Of a DNA stretch of 64,000 bases, positions 1-8,970 are shown in pieces (the first letter of the stretch is position 1; every line of letters starts with the position of its first letter). This stretch comes from Bacteroidales bacterium (GTDB lineage: Bacteria > Bacteroidota > Bacteroidia > Bacteroidales > UBA932). A program made the position numbers and the translations under genes. The stretch covers positions 1,724,178 through 1,788,177 of the forward strand of contig JALCKZ010000001.1 of NCBI GenBank assembly GCA_022647615.1. The letters run 5' to 3'. A model generated the notes under the pieces. The model did not search any database, was not told the origin of the DNA, and worked only from the letters and a program-made list of their open reading frames with translations.

Positions 1-1094
1 AAGTTATATGTCTGCATGAATTCCTCTTCAGTTTCGCCTGGAAAACCGGCAATTACGTCAATTCCAAAGAAGACATCTCCCATCTTATTTCTGATGTAGG
101 CAATTTTTTCCGCAAACATCTTTGTATTGTAACGCCGTTTCATTCTTGCAAGGACTGCATCACATCCGCTTTGCAGTGGAATGTGAAAGTGATTTTGAAA
201 TTTTGTTCCGCTTGCTATCCAGTCTATTATGTTGGGGCGCAGCAGGTTGGGTTCAATTGAGGAGATTCTGTAACGTTCTATTCCATCCACTGCATTCAGA
301 CTTTTAAGGAGCTGCAGAAAGTAATCTGGTGCTGTTGTTGAAATGTTATCTGCCGTTCCGGAACATTGAGTTTTTTTCATGTCCCGCCCGTAATCTCCTA
401 TGTTTACGCCGGTTAGGACAATCTCTTTAACTCCCTCCGCCGCCAGGGTTCTGGCCTGTTCAACTGCAATTTCTGCAGGTACGCTGCGGCTGTGTCCGCG
501 GGCAAGAGGAACGGTGCAGTAGGTGCAATAGTAATCGCAGCCGTCCTGAACCTTTAAGAATGAGCGAGTCCTCTCACCATAGGAGTATGCCGGGAAGATG
601 CTTGCTGTCTTGAGTATGTCAGAGGAATATATAAAGGCATGCTCTGCAACTGGCTTGTTGCCAGACTCTGTGACTGGCCTGCTGTTAGATTGAGCTATTG
701 GCTTGTTGGCTGCTTGCGCTGTGGTCGCTGATTTTAGCAACATCTTCTCTGCAAATTGGAAAATCTCTCCTTTGTGCTCCTGTCCTATGACAGCGGAAAC
801 TCCCTCAATTTTAGATACTTCTTCCGGCTTGAGCTGGGAATAGCAGCCTGTCACAATTATTGGCGCCGCAAGGTTTTGCTTGTGCATCTTGCGTATGGAC
901 TGCCTGCATTTTTTATCTGAATGCTCTGTTACGGAGCACGTGTTTACAATATAAATATCTGCGGACTCATTGTGTTCAACCTCTGTAAAACCGTGTTTTT
1001 TAAACTCTTGTGCAATTGCGGAAGATTCTGCAAAATTTAATTTGCAGCCAAGTGTTAGTATCGCGACAGTTTTATTTTTATTCAGAGTTGTCAT
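1..1094 (-). CDS. mtaB: tRNA t6A37 methylthiotransferase MtaB (C-terminus outside window)
   Basis: Radical-SAM methylthiotransferase that converts t6A to ms2t6A at position 37 of tRNAs. The N-terminal UPF0004 domain supplies three cluster cysteines (C17 in TLGCKLNF, C53 in NTCS, C84 in TGCY). The radical-SAM motif CDYYCTYC gives C186, C190 and C193. The LGCKLNFAES opening is typical of MtaB rather than MiaB or RimO. Start is the ATG 29 bp after the folB stop. About 364 residues are visible; the remainder, including the TRAM domain, lies beyond the window. Residues about 130-153 hold three imperfect 8-residue repeats, unusual between the two domains. Last visible gene of the tamB operon. The window also holds tsaD, which makes the t6A substrate. 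Confidence 0.93.
   Translation of the reverse strand, partial: MTTLNKNKTVAILTLGCKLNFAESSAIAQEFKKHGFTEVEHNESADIYIVNTCSVTEHSDKKCRQSIRKMHKQNLAAPIIVTGCYSQLKPEEVSKIEGVSAVIGQEHKGEIFQFAEKMLLKSATTAQAANKPIAQSNSRPVTESGNKPVAEHAFIYSSDILKTASIFPAYSYGERTRSFLKVQDGCDYYCTYCTVPLARGHSRSVPAEIAVEQARTLAAEGVKEIVLTGVNIGDYGRDMKKTQCSGTADNISTTAPDYFLQLLKSLNAVDGIERYRISSIEPNLLRPNIIDWIASGTKFQNHFHIPLQSGCDAVLARMKRRYNTKMFAEKIAYIRNKMGDVFFGIDVIAGFPGETEEEFMQTYN
637..708. repeat. three 24-bp imperfect tandem repeats inside mtaB
   Basis: Three consecutive 24-bp units, each ending in a variant of ACTGGCTTGTTG. They encode three 8-residue blocks of the form N/S-K/R-P-I/V-x-E/Q, in frame, so the array only lengthens the linker between the UPF0004 and radical-SAM domains. 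Confidence 0.7.
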
Positions 1095-1123
1095 ATTGTG
1101 CAGAGAGGAATTGCCGTAAGAAT

Positions 1124-1519
1124 TTATTTATTTGTTTTATTTCTTGTGTAATTTGCAGTTACGCTGGAGGCGTACAACTTTCCTCCAAGTGGTGGATTTA
1201 GCTTATCTACAGTTAATTCAGCCTTTTCTATTTGCGGATATCTTGATGCAATAGAATCAATGATTCTTTTGCATACGTTCTCCAAAAGTTTGGAAGGCTT
1301 GCCCATTTCATCTTTAACAACTTTGTACAACCCTTGATAATCAAGCGCGTCTGATATTTTATCCGTAGAGGCAGCCTTCCTGAAATCACCCTCCACTTTT
1401 AGATTCACAAGAAATTTATTGCCAATCATCTGTTCTTCATCAAAACAGCCATGATGTGCAAAGAACTCCATGTCAACGAGTTCTATCCTGTAGGTGTTGT
1501 CAGAACTAATTTTTTTCAT
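1124..1519 (-). CDS. folB: dihydroneopterin aldolase FolB
   Basis: Folate-pathway enzyme that cleaves 7,8-dihydroneopterin to 6-hydroxymethyl-dihydropterin and glycolaldehyde in the cytoplasm. At 131 residues it has family length. It shows the FFAHHGCFDEEQ segment near residue 20, the LLENVC motif near residue 80 and the catalytic-region lysine K106 in VDKLNPP. It lies 42 bp after the methyltransferase gene and 29 bp before mtaB in the same direction, so it is probably co-transcribed from tamB onward. Alternative activities of the family (epimerase, oxygenase) cannot be excluded by reading alone. Confidence 0.9.
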   Translation of the reverse strand: MKKISSDNTYRIELVDMEFFAHHGCFDEEQMIGNKFLVNLKVEGDFRKAASTDKISDALDYQGLYKVVKDEMGKPSKLLENVCKRIIDSIASRYPQIEKAELTVDKLNPPLGGKLYASSVTANYTRNKTNK

Positions 1520-1561
1520 GTTTGTAGGTTTAGTAATGTTTGTTTAGTAGTGCAGAATTTT

Positions 1562-2278
1562 TTATCCTTGAAGTATGAACACGCACGGCCTTTTGTTAAT
1601 GCGGAACTCTTTAAGTTCTTTCCACTCTGCAACGCTCTTGGTTTTTATATAAGCTGTCGGGAGTGAAATATCAGCTGCTATGCAAAGTCTTGTGCCACCG
1701 CTACATACGGCAAGCATATCTGCAAGCAGTGCGTCATTTCTATAAGGGGTTTCTATTATAATTTGAGTTTGCCCGGTACGTTTTGAGAGTGTTTCCAGCT
1801 CTTTTATTTTTGCACGGCGCGGTCCTTCTTTCACAGGAATGTATCCGTTGAAGGCAAAACCTTGTCCATTTAATCCGCTGGCCATCAGGGCCATCATTAA
1901 TGATGAAGGTCCTGCAAACGGAACTATTTCTATCTCATTTTTTTGAGCTTCCGCTACAAGCAGATTGCCGGGGTCTGCAACGGCAGGAAGTCCGGCCTCT
2001 GAAATAATACCCACATCATTTCCATCCAGCAGCAGTTTTACATACCCTCTGGCAACCTCAGGCTCAGTATGTTCATTCAGCTCATAGAACTGCAGCCCCT
2101 CTATTTTTCCTTTTAATCCGGCTCTCGACAGATATCTGCGCGCTGTGCTAATCTCCTCAACAACAAAGTATTTCAGAGAGCACATCTTTGCAATTGCGTA
2201 GGAAGGAATAACCTCTTCTACCGGATTGTCACCAAGCGGAGAAGGTATCAGATATAATATGCCTCTTTTGTTATTCAT
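1562..2278 (-). CDS. SAM-dependent methyltransferase, tetrapyrrole methylase (RsmI-like) family
   Basis: A 238-residue protein of the tetrapyrrole-methylase fold. The N-terminus (GILYLIPSPLGDNP) matches the RsmI style, and SEAGLPAVADPG and PFAGPSSLMMALMASG correspond to the SAM-binding loops of RsmI. RsmI 2'-O-methylates C1402 of 16S rRNA. This shorter Bacteroidota version has the second half altered (the phosphate-binding GRPR type segment is not obvious), so I infer only a methyltransferase, probably acting on rRNA. Its ATG shares one base with the stop codon of the metallo-hydrolase gene upstream (TAATG), indicating translational coupling. Confidence 0.85.
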   Translation of the reverse strand: MNNKRGILYLIPSPLGDNPVEEVIPSYAIAKMCSLKYFVVEEISTARRYLSRAGLKGKIEGLQFYELNEHTEPEVARGYVKLLLDGNDVGIISEAGLPAVADPGNLLVAEAQKNEIEIVPFAGPSSLMMALMASGLNGQGFAFNGYIPVKEGPRRAKIKELETLSKRTGQTQIIIETPYRNDALLADMLAVCSGGTRLCIAADISLPTAYIKTKSVAEWKELKEFRINKRPCVFILQG

Positions 2279-3156
2279 TAAAATTCAACAATTAAACCAT
2301 CATAGGCAGGCTGCACTCCGTCCGGCATTTCATGCAGCAAATCTCTGTGAGTGCCTTTGATACCTTGTTCATCATCAGCCATTTGATGTGACAGGTGCGT
2401 TATGAAACTTTGCTGTGCTCCAACTTTTGCAATCACATCAAGCGCCTCTGGCAGAGAGTAATGGGAGATATGTTTTGTCCTTCTTACTGTGTTGATTACA
2501 AATATTTTTAATTTTTTCATCTTTGTAAATTCCTCCTTCGCAATGTAATTTGCATCCGTTACATAGCAGCAATCTCCAATTCTGAAACCTAGTACCGGCA
2601 GCTTGTAATGCATTGCTCTAATGGGAGTTATATTCAAAGACTTCTCTTCTGAACGGCCGGTACGCGGGTCTTTAATATTCTTTGTAATGGTGAACGGCTT
2701 ATCGCTTATTAGGTTTATTTCATATTCAGGTGAGCCGGGGTATGAGGAATCTTTTGAGAGACTTTCCAAGCTTGTTCCATCCAAAGATTTAACATGGAAT
2801 GCGGCATAAGAATACTCCTTCTTTAAGCTCTCTAAAACCATTGGTTCACAATAGATTGGAAAAGCAGACTTTTGCAGGAAATTAAACGCTCTTATATCAT
2901 CCAATCCTCCCGTATGGTCTTTGTGCTGGTGAGTTAAAAGAATTGCGTCAAGTTCAGAAATTCCGGCGCGCAAAGCCTGCTGGCGGAAATCCGGACCGCA
3001 ATCTATCAAGATTTTAAATCCCTCATATTCAATATATGCAGAGGCTCTGAGCCTTTTGTCCTTCTCATCTGTGGAGCTGCAGACAGAGCATCTGCATCCA
3101 ATCATCGGTACTCCCGATGATGTTCCAGTTCCCAAAAATGTTATTGTGTTTTTCAT
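2278..3156 (-). CDS. MBL-fold metallo-hydrolase, PhnP-like
   Basis: A 292-residue metallo-beta-lactamase-fold hydrolase. The metal-binding motif THQHKDH lies at H76, H78, D80 and H81. The start GTGTSSGVP followed by C21, C23 and C26 is typical of the PhnP/LipB-associated cyclic phosphodiesterase branch. Late histidines (ITHLSHQ) complete the two-metal site. Substrate unknown; PhnP hydrolyses cyclic phosphates, but there is no phosphonate locus here. It overlaps the 3' end of tamB by four bases (ATGA) and the next gene by one base, so it is translated within the tamB operon. Confidence 0.87.
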   Translation of the reverse strand: MKNTITFLGTGTSSGVPMIGCRCSVCSSTDEKDKRLRASAYIEYEGFKILIDCGPDFRQQALRAGISELDAILLTHQHKDHTGGLDDIRAFNFLQKSAFPIYCEPMVLESLKKEYSYAAFHVKSLDGTSLESLSKDSSYPGSPEYEINLISDKPFTITKNIKDPRTGRSEEKSLNITPIRAMHYKLPVLGFRIGDCCYVTDANYIAKEEFTKMKKLKIFVINTVRRTKHISHYSLPEALDVIAKVGAQQSFITHLSHQMADDEQGIKGTHRDLLHEMPDGVQPAYDGLIVEF

Positions 3157-6100
3157 TTTTCAACTGTTTTTGCGGCTCTTTTTTCCGCTTCCCTCGCTGC
3201 TGCTTTTGCTTTTCTTGCCTCTATTCTCTTTGCTCTATCAGCCGCGCGCTTTGCTTTATCTTCCGCCTTTATTTTTTTGTCAAAAGCTTTTTGTTCCGGA
3301 GTCTTTTTGCGGAATAATTCTCCAAATGAATTGAAATCTTGCTGATATGCAATTCCTAGTCCCGTGCGCTGGCTTTCATCCAAATAGTTTGAGTATCTGT
3401 CTGTTGCATGCGAGAAGAAGTTCATCCTTAGTTTCCCGTTTTTGTCCAGCTTAACCTCCACATCTATATTTCCGATAACATCTCTGCCGTTGTTTCCCGT
3501 GTACGGGTCGTTTCCTATATTTCCATTTATTATAACTCTGTTGTTAAACAATTGTGTGGAAACGGCAACATCAAAGACATCCGTTGATCCCTTGTCCCCC
3601 GGATGATAATTTAATCCTAGGTCAAGAGGAATGCCCAGCTGCATGAATATATTGTTTAATTGTCCGCTCAGCATTTCAGATGCATTAGAGTAAAGTACTG
3701 TGGCGTTGGAAGATATACCTGACTGTTCATCCGGCACAAAGCCTCCGCTTACAATAAGGGAGGCAAACTGTTTTTGGACTTTATCATCTGAATTTAGTGC
3801 GCTTGAAACCTTAACTTTTGTAGTAGGGTCCAGGTCCGGAATGTCAATGTGAAATTTCATCTGAGGATCTGACAATTTTCCGCTAAGTCCAAGCTGGCAT
3901 GTAACGTTTCTCATGCTGCTCACAGAGCTAGTATCTGATATCAAGGCATTTATAGAGGCTTTGGTTTTATACAGCGCAGTCAAATCCAAATCTGTGTCTT
4001 CTACGTTTCCGTTAAATGTAATATTGCCGCCCGGCTGAATTTCAAAATCCCTTGCTGCAATTCCCAGCAGTACAAAGTGATAGCTTCCGTGTTCAATGCT
4101 ATAATTCCCCGTAAGATCAAAGACATCTTTCTTAGGATCCACTTCTATTCCAATTTGTCCCGTCCCGTTTGCTTTAATAATGTCTCCCGTGGACTTGTTA
4201 ACTTCCAGCCATACATTTGCTTCCGGACTTACATTTAACTGCAGTTTCACAACAATTTCAGTAGGGGCGGAGACTTCCTTTGGAGCGGAGAGCTGCAATG
4301 TGTCATATGGGTCTATCTTAAAGTATTTTTTCTCTTTTACAAAAGTTAGTATGTTGGTCTTTGTTGCGCTGGAAGAGCCTGATACAGGGATATGTACAAG
4401 GGTGTTGGGCTCCGTCCTGGCATTAACATCCAGCAGAATTTTTTCAGGCGTACCGCTTATGTTTACTGTTCCGCTCGCAAAGCCGTCTCCGTAAAAATCG
4501 GGGTTGTCTTTCTCTTTAGTATTCAGGCATTGCAGATTGTCAAGGGCAATCCTGGTATTGAGCTTCAAGTTCTTAAAGTTCTTGTAAGTTACATTGCCAG
4601 AGATAGTTCCGGTATTTCCATATTGGTCTTTGAGCTGGTCATTCTTAAGGAAGACACCATTCTCGTTTATAACAAGCGGACCATTAATTGTGTATGGTAC
4701 TTTTGTGTAATCAAGCACAAAATGAAAATCTTTGAAGAAACAATCTGTCCCTGTCAGAACCAGCTTATTTATAGGCCCGTATAGCCTTATATTTCCATTT
4801 ATATAGCCGGATGTTTTTGTCGCGACAGATGATAAAAACGGCTCAAAATAGGTGAGCGACAAGTCATTAAGAGTGGAGTGCATATCAACATAAGAGCTGT
4901 CCGGCTTATAATATCCGTCCACCGCCAGCTTTGATGTTCCCTCTAAATCAGTCTTTAACAATATGTTATATCTCTTCTCCGGTTCTGACCATTTTCCAAG
5001 AAGCAGCATGTCTCCTACCGGAGCTCCGTAAACAGATACTGAATCTCCGCGTATCTCCGCAAACATTTTGTTTGTGTTTTTATTGAGAGAGAAGTTTGCT
5101 TTGCCTGAGAAGTAACCGTGCAGATTAAATGGCTTTTCCAAGAACAAATCCACAAAGCCTATGTCAAAATTATTTAGCTTAATTCCCAATGAATCAGGGA
5201 TTTGTTTAGATAAAGTTCCGTTTGCCGTAAAGTTTTGCCTCTTATTATTAATCTGCAGATTATTTACAACAATTAAACTGTCAGAGTATAAAACTGAGGC
5301 TGGGGTAAAGTTCCATTTTTCTCCTTTTAGCGATACATCAGATGGCTTGATTGCAAAATTAACAGGTGACATTAATCTTCTGTTGCGGCCGTTCACCATC
5401 AGCACGGTATCCTTTAGGAAGGAAACCAGAGTGTTCATGTGGGTGTTGTTAGTGCCGGTGGAATCATTTCTGAATCTGACAGATACATCCATCAGATTAT
5501 TGCGCCCCGTAGATACAATCATAGCGCTGTCTACTTTGAATCCCTGCACGCGCGCATCTTGGCTAAACAATCTAGCATACATTAATGAATCCTGGTCTGT
5601 AACATACACTCTTACCTTCCTTAAGTAATCTTGTTTATATGCAACTCTGCCGCTCCTAACAATAAGTCTGTAATGATCTTCCGGCGTCACTCTCATTCTA
5701 AGATATGTGCTGTCCTGGATGTAAAGTCCGGGTGCCACCAATGCAAAAATACCCTGTGTGTTAAATGTTTGCAGAATCAAGTTATAGTCAGAACCCTTCT
5801 CCCCGGTAGTAGAGTAACCGTGCTCTCTCAAGTACCTGTCGCTCTTATACCCAAGCAGATTTGAGAAGTTCTTGTAAATAATTAATGACTTGATTTTCCC
5901 TATGAAATCTGTAACCTTTCCCGTTCCTTCATATTCTCCCTTTGCAAAATTTGAGGTAAAATCTATTACGTATTTATCCGCTTCAAATTTGGATATGGCT
6001 TTTACCGGGCCAATTTCATAATCTCCTGAACTGTTTGTATATGAAGCGTTATCTACATTCAAATATCCAAATACATCATTCTTTGGAGACTGAGTGAAGT

Positions 6101-7808
6101 CTGCCTGCAGAGATGTGCTAAGCACGGAAATACTATCACGTTTATCCAGATGAATGGCAGCCAAATCTGCATAAGGAATATTTGCGTAGAAGTTGTATTT
6201 GTGTGTAGTGTTGGACTTTAGAGAGATGAAACCCTGGAACAACATATCCAGATTTGGGTCATGGCATATTACCTTTCCATCAAAACTCTCATTTTGGTAT
6301 TTGCCTTTTGCAAAAATATTGGAGTATGCATATCCCTTGTATACCAGTTTGTTAACCTTCACGCTATCCATCGCGACAGAGACTCCTCCCTTGCCGCCGG
6401 TATTAACTTTCATCACTGCCTTTGCAGTAACAGAGCCAAGCAACCTGTTTCCGGTCATGGCGCCAAGGTCAAAATTTTGAGAATCTACGTAGCCTTCTAC
6501 TTGAGTTCCTCCTCCTGCGGCCTCTCCTCTTTTAATTCTGGTACTCAGCCAGATAACTCCAATCGCAGAGGATAACTCACCCTGCGCAAACAGATTGTCG
6601 AATTTTCCGCTGACGTTTCCGCTAAAGTTATATTTTGTGAACGGAGTAAGGTTTTGCAGGAAGGCGATTTTTTGAGAATTATCAATAGAAGCAATTACTT
6701 CCGCAAGGTCGCTTCCGGTTGTGGTGCAGCTATTTACATCTCCAGATATAACCGTGTTACCTGCATCCGGCAGACCGTCTACCCTTACATTTCCTATAGA
6801 CAAAAATGTTTGACCGCTTTTGGAAGAGACAATAAGCTTGTTGCTTCTTAAATGTCTTACGGTGCCCCTTACTTCTCCCGACAGATACATGGCGAGAGAG
6901 CTTCCAACCATAGCCGGCGCAATGCTTCCTATTGTTTTAAAGTCCAAGAAACTTTGCCTGAATCTTGCCCCAAGAACCACTGAATCAGTAAAATATTTAA
7001 AAGTGTGTGCATTGCTGTATCCCATTGAGAAATAGTCAGCTATAAGTTTTGACTTTCCTCTTCCAAGCCCTGCCCTTACGTTTTTTATCATTGTAAGCTT
7101 TGGACCTACGGTGACTTTTCCGGTAAAATAATTTATTCCAAATCCGCTTTTATCGGTACCGCTGATGTTCAGGATATTGGCATCTAGAGTGCTGTTTTTA
7201 TACTTTATATTTTTTGCCTTAACGTTAATGCCTTTGAGCTGCAAGTCTGCAAAATCTGCAACATCCGGCCTTTTGCTCTTAAAGTCCCATCTGTAAGGGG
7301 AATTAAGATTAAATCTGAAATCCTTGACAGTTAGAGATTTAAGTTTAAAAGAGGGATTGCTTGTACTGGTTTTTCCGGTGGACGGGAAAATTCTGTCGAG
7401 ATTATTAGTGTTCTCAGTCTCATCCTGCAAATTGAAGACTCCACCCTCTACCTTAATTGAGCGGATACTTATATTCTTTGTTAGCAGGCCTGATAATTTG
7501 AAGGTTACCACAACATCATTAGCGGCAACCAATGTATCCGACTGGTGAAAATTTTTCTTGAGGGAGTCCAAAAGGGGAGTTCTGTCCGTTGAGACAATAG
7601 AGAAATTTTTTGCAAGAACCTTGTTGAAAAAGACGATGTAAACCTTATCTACGTTTACTTTTCCGTGAATGTCTTTTGTAAGCGACTTTACAATTTTATG
7701 TGCTGTCCATGTCTGGACCGCCGGAATCTGCAGCAGGATATAGGCCATAATTTGCAGAGACACAAGGCCCACAATTACCCAGCCAATGATATGTAAAGCG
7801 CGGCGCAT
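3153..7808 (-). CDS. tamB: translocation and assembly module protein TamB (DUF490)
   Basis: A 1551-residue AsmA/TamB-type protein. An N-terminal membrane anchor (about residues 8-30, IIGWVIVGLVSLQIMAYILL) is followed by a very long beta-rich periplasmic region and the DUF490 domain near the C-terminus (about residues 1150-1490, with GGNITFNGNVEDTDLDL and LLSGQLNN-like segments). Such proteins span the periplasm and are linked to outer-membrane protein insertion or phospholipid transport. The last 50 residues are an Ala/Lys/Arg/Glu-rich helical tail. First gene of a five-gene minus-strand operon and divergent from tsaD, an arrangement common in Bacteroidota. Residues 1-3 (MRR) directly precede the anchor, supporting the start. 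Confidence 0.92.
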   Translation of the reverse strand: MRRALHIIGWVIVGLVSLQIMAYILLQIPAVQTWTAHKIVKSLTKDIHGKVNVDKVYIVFFNKVLAKNFSIVSTDRTPLLDSLKKNFHQSDTLVAANDVVVTFKLSGLLTKNISIRSIKVEGGVFNLQDETENTNNLDRIFPSTGKTSTSNPSFKLKSLTVKDFRFNLNSPYRWDFKSKRPDVADFADLQLKGINVKAKNIKYKNSTLDANILNISGTDKSGFGINYFTGKVTVGPKLTMIKNVRAGLGRGKSKLIADYFSMGYSNAHTFKYFTDSVVLGARFRQSFLDFKTIGSIAPAMVGSSLAMYLSGEVRGTVRHLRSNKLIVSSKSGQTFLSIGNVRVDGLPDAGNTVISGDVNSCTTTGSDLAEVIASIDNSQKIAFLQNLTPFTKYNFSGNVSGKFDNLFAQGELSSAIGVIWLSTRIKRGEAAGGGTQVEGYVDSQNFDLGAMTGNRLLGSVTAKAVMKVNTGGKGGVSVAMDSVKVNKLVYKGYAYSNIFAKGKYQNESFDGKVICHDPNLDMLFQGFISLKSNTTHKYNFYANIPYADLAAIHLDKRDSISVLSTSLQADFTQSPKNDVFGYLNVDNASYTNSSGDYEIGPVKAISKFEADKYVIDFTSNFAKGEYEGTGKVTDFIGKIKSLIIYKNFSNLLGYKSDRYLREHGYSTTGEKGSDYNLILQTFNTQGIFALVAPGLYIQDSTYLRMRVTPEDHYRLIVRSGRVAYKQDYLRKVRVYVTDQDSLMYARLFSQDARVQGFKVDSAMIVSTGRNNLMDVSVRFRNDSTGTNNTHMNTLVSFLKDTVLMVNGRNRRLMSPVNFAIKPSDVSLKGEKWNFTPASVLYSDSLIVVNNLQINNKRQNFTANGTLSKQIPDSLGIKLNNFDIGFVDLFLEKPFNLHGYFSGKANFSLNKNTNKMFAEIRGDSVSVYGAPVGDMLLLGKWSEPEKRYNILLKTDLEGTSKLAVDGYYKPDSSYVDMHSTLNDLSLTYFEPFLSSVATKTSGYINGNIRLYGPINKLVLTGTDCFFKDFHFVLDYTKVPYTINGPLVINENGVFLKNDQLKDQYGNTGTISGNVTYKNFKNLKLNTRIALDNLQCLNTKEKDNPDFYGDGFASGTVNISGTPEKILLDVNARTEPNTLVHIPVSGSSSATKTNILTFVKEKKYFKIDPYDTLQLSAPKEVSAPTEIVVKLQLNVSPEANVWLEVNKSTGDIIKANGTGQIGIEVDPKKDVFDLTGNYSIEHGSYHFVLLGIAARDFEIQPGGNITFNGNVEDTDLDLTALYKTKASINALISDTSSVSSMRNVTCQLGLSGKLSDPQMKFHIDIPDLDPTTKVKVSSALNSDDKVQKQFASLIVSGGFVPDEQSGISSNATVLYSNASEMLSGQLNNIFMQLGIPLDLGLNYHPGDKGSTDVFDVAVSTQLFNNRVIINGNIGNDPYTGNNGRDVIGNIDVEVKLDKNGKLRMNFFSHATDRYSNYLDESQRTGLGIAYQQDFNSFGELFRKKTPEQKAFDKKIKAEDKAKRAADRAKRIEARKAKAAAREAEKRAAKTVEK

Positions 7809-7840
7809 CCTCTAATTGCTTAATTTTTAATCTTAAAGGA

Positions 7841-7870
7841 CAAATTTAATCAAAAAACTGAGTAGATTTG
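7841..7870. promoter_or_regulatory. divergent promoter region between tamB and tsaD
   Basis: Two Bacteroidetes-type -7 boxes in the 78-bp gap. TAGATTTG at 7863-7870 reads toward tsaD, 17 bp before its ATG. TAAATTTG (reverse of 7841-7848) reads toward tamB. No convincing TTTG -33 element is seen at the right distance for either. Confidence 0.5.
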
Positions 7871-7886
7871 CACACACAATTAAAGT

Positions 7887-8912
7887 ATGAGCAATATAAT
7901 TTTAGGAATAGAATCTTCTTGCGATGATACTTCCGCAGCTGTTATCAGGGACGAGTATCTGCTTTCCAGCGTGATTGCAAGTCAGGAAGTTCATAGAAAA
8001 TATGGTGGCGTGATTCCTGAGCTTGCGTCAAGAGCGCACCAATTAAACATTGTACCTGTTGTTGACCAGGCACTTAAGCAGGCCGGAGTTACAATGGAGG
8101 ATGTAGATGCCATAGCATTTACGCGCGGCCCTGGACTGCTTGGCTCTCTGCTTGTAGGCGTTTCATTTGCAAAAGGTCTGGCTCTTTCCGCAGGTAAGCC
8201 GCTTGTAGAAGTAAATCATTTACAAGGACATATACTTTCCTGCTTCTTAAAAGAAGAGGGGAAGGAGAAACAATATCCGCACTTTCCTTTTTTGGCTTTG
8301 CTGGTTTCCGGCGGTCATACGCAGATTGTTATAGTTAAGGATTATCTTGATTTTGAGATTATTGGACAGACAATTGATGACGCCGTGGGAGAGGCATTTG
8401 ATAAGTGCTCAAAGATGATGGGACTTGGGTATCCCGGCGGTCCTATCATAGATAAGCTTGCAAAAGAGGGAGATGAGAATAAATTTAAATTCACCCTTCC
8501 AAATGTTGGCGGGCTGGATTACAGTTTCAGCGGAATTAAAACATCATTGCTATATTTCTTGCGTGACCAATTGAAAGAAAATGAGCATTTTATAGAGGAG
8601 AACAAAGCGGATATCTGCGCAAGTTTCCAGAAAGCGCTGATAGACATATTGATGAAGAAACTTTTGCTTGCCGTAAAGCAGACCGGAATAACACAGGTAT
8701 CCATCGGAGGCGGCGTCTCTGCAAATTCGGGACTGCGCAATCGTATTATAAATGAAGGCATTAAAAGGCATTGGACTACATTTGTCCCAGAGTTCAAATT
8801 CACAACGGACAATGCAGCAATGATTGCCATAACCGGACTTTATAAATTCCGCAAAGGGGAGACCTGCAGCATTGATGTTGCTCCAATATCCAGAGCATCA
8901 CAGATGAAATAA
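7887..8912 (+). CDS. tsaD: tRNA N6-adenosine threonylcarbamoyltransferase TsaD
   Basis: Catalytic subunit that transfers the threonylcarbamoyl group to A37 of ANN-decoding tRNAs, making t6A. At 341 residues it has family length. It starts with the LGIESSCDDTSAAV signature, carries the metal ligands H111 and H115 (VNHLQGH), and ends with the SIGGGVSAN and FTTDNAAMIA motifs including the third metal ligand Asp. Stands alone on the plus strand after tamB, with a short leader and a -7 box about 17 bp upstream. MtaB further upstream modifies its product. Confidence 0.97.
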   Translation: MSNIILGIESSCDDTSAAVIRDEYLLSSVIASQEVHRKYGGVIPELASRAHQLNIVPVVDQALKQAGVTMEDVDAIAFTRGPGLLGSLLVGVSFAKGLALSAGKPLVEVNHLQGHILSCFLKEEGKEKQYPHFPFLALLVSGGHTQIVIVKDYLDFEIIGQTIDDAVGEAFDKCSKMMGLGYPGGPIIDKLAKEGDENKFKFTLPNVGGLDYSFSGIKTSLLYFLRDQLKENEHFIEENKADICASFQKALIDILMKKLLLAVKQTGITQVSIGGGVSANSGLRNRIINEGIKRHWTTFVPEFKFTTDNAAMIAITGLYKFRKGETCSIDVAPISRASQMK

Positions 8913-8970
8913 ATTCGTGCGGTCACTTGCGCTGATTGTTAAACATTCTAATTATTAAGTAATTATATTT

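Noticed and set aside
4180..7548. Many open frames on the plus strand opposite tamB
   Set aside because: They are antisense shadows of a long beta-rich gene, with no start signals, operon context or family resemblance.
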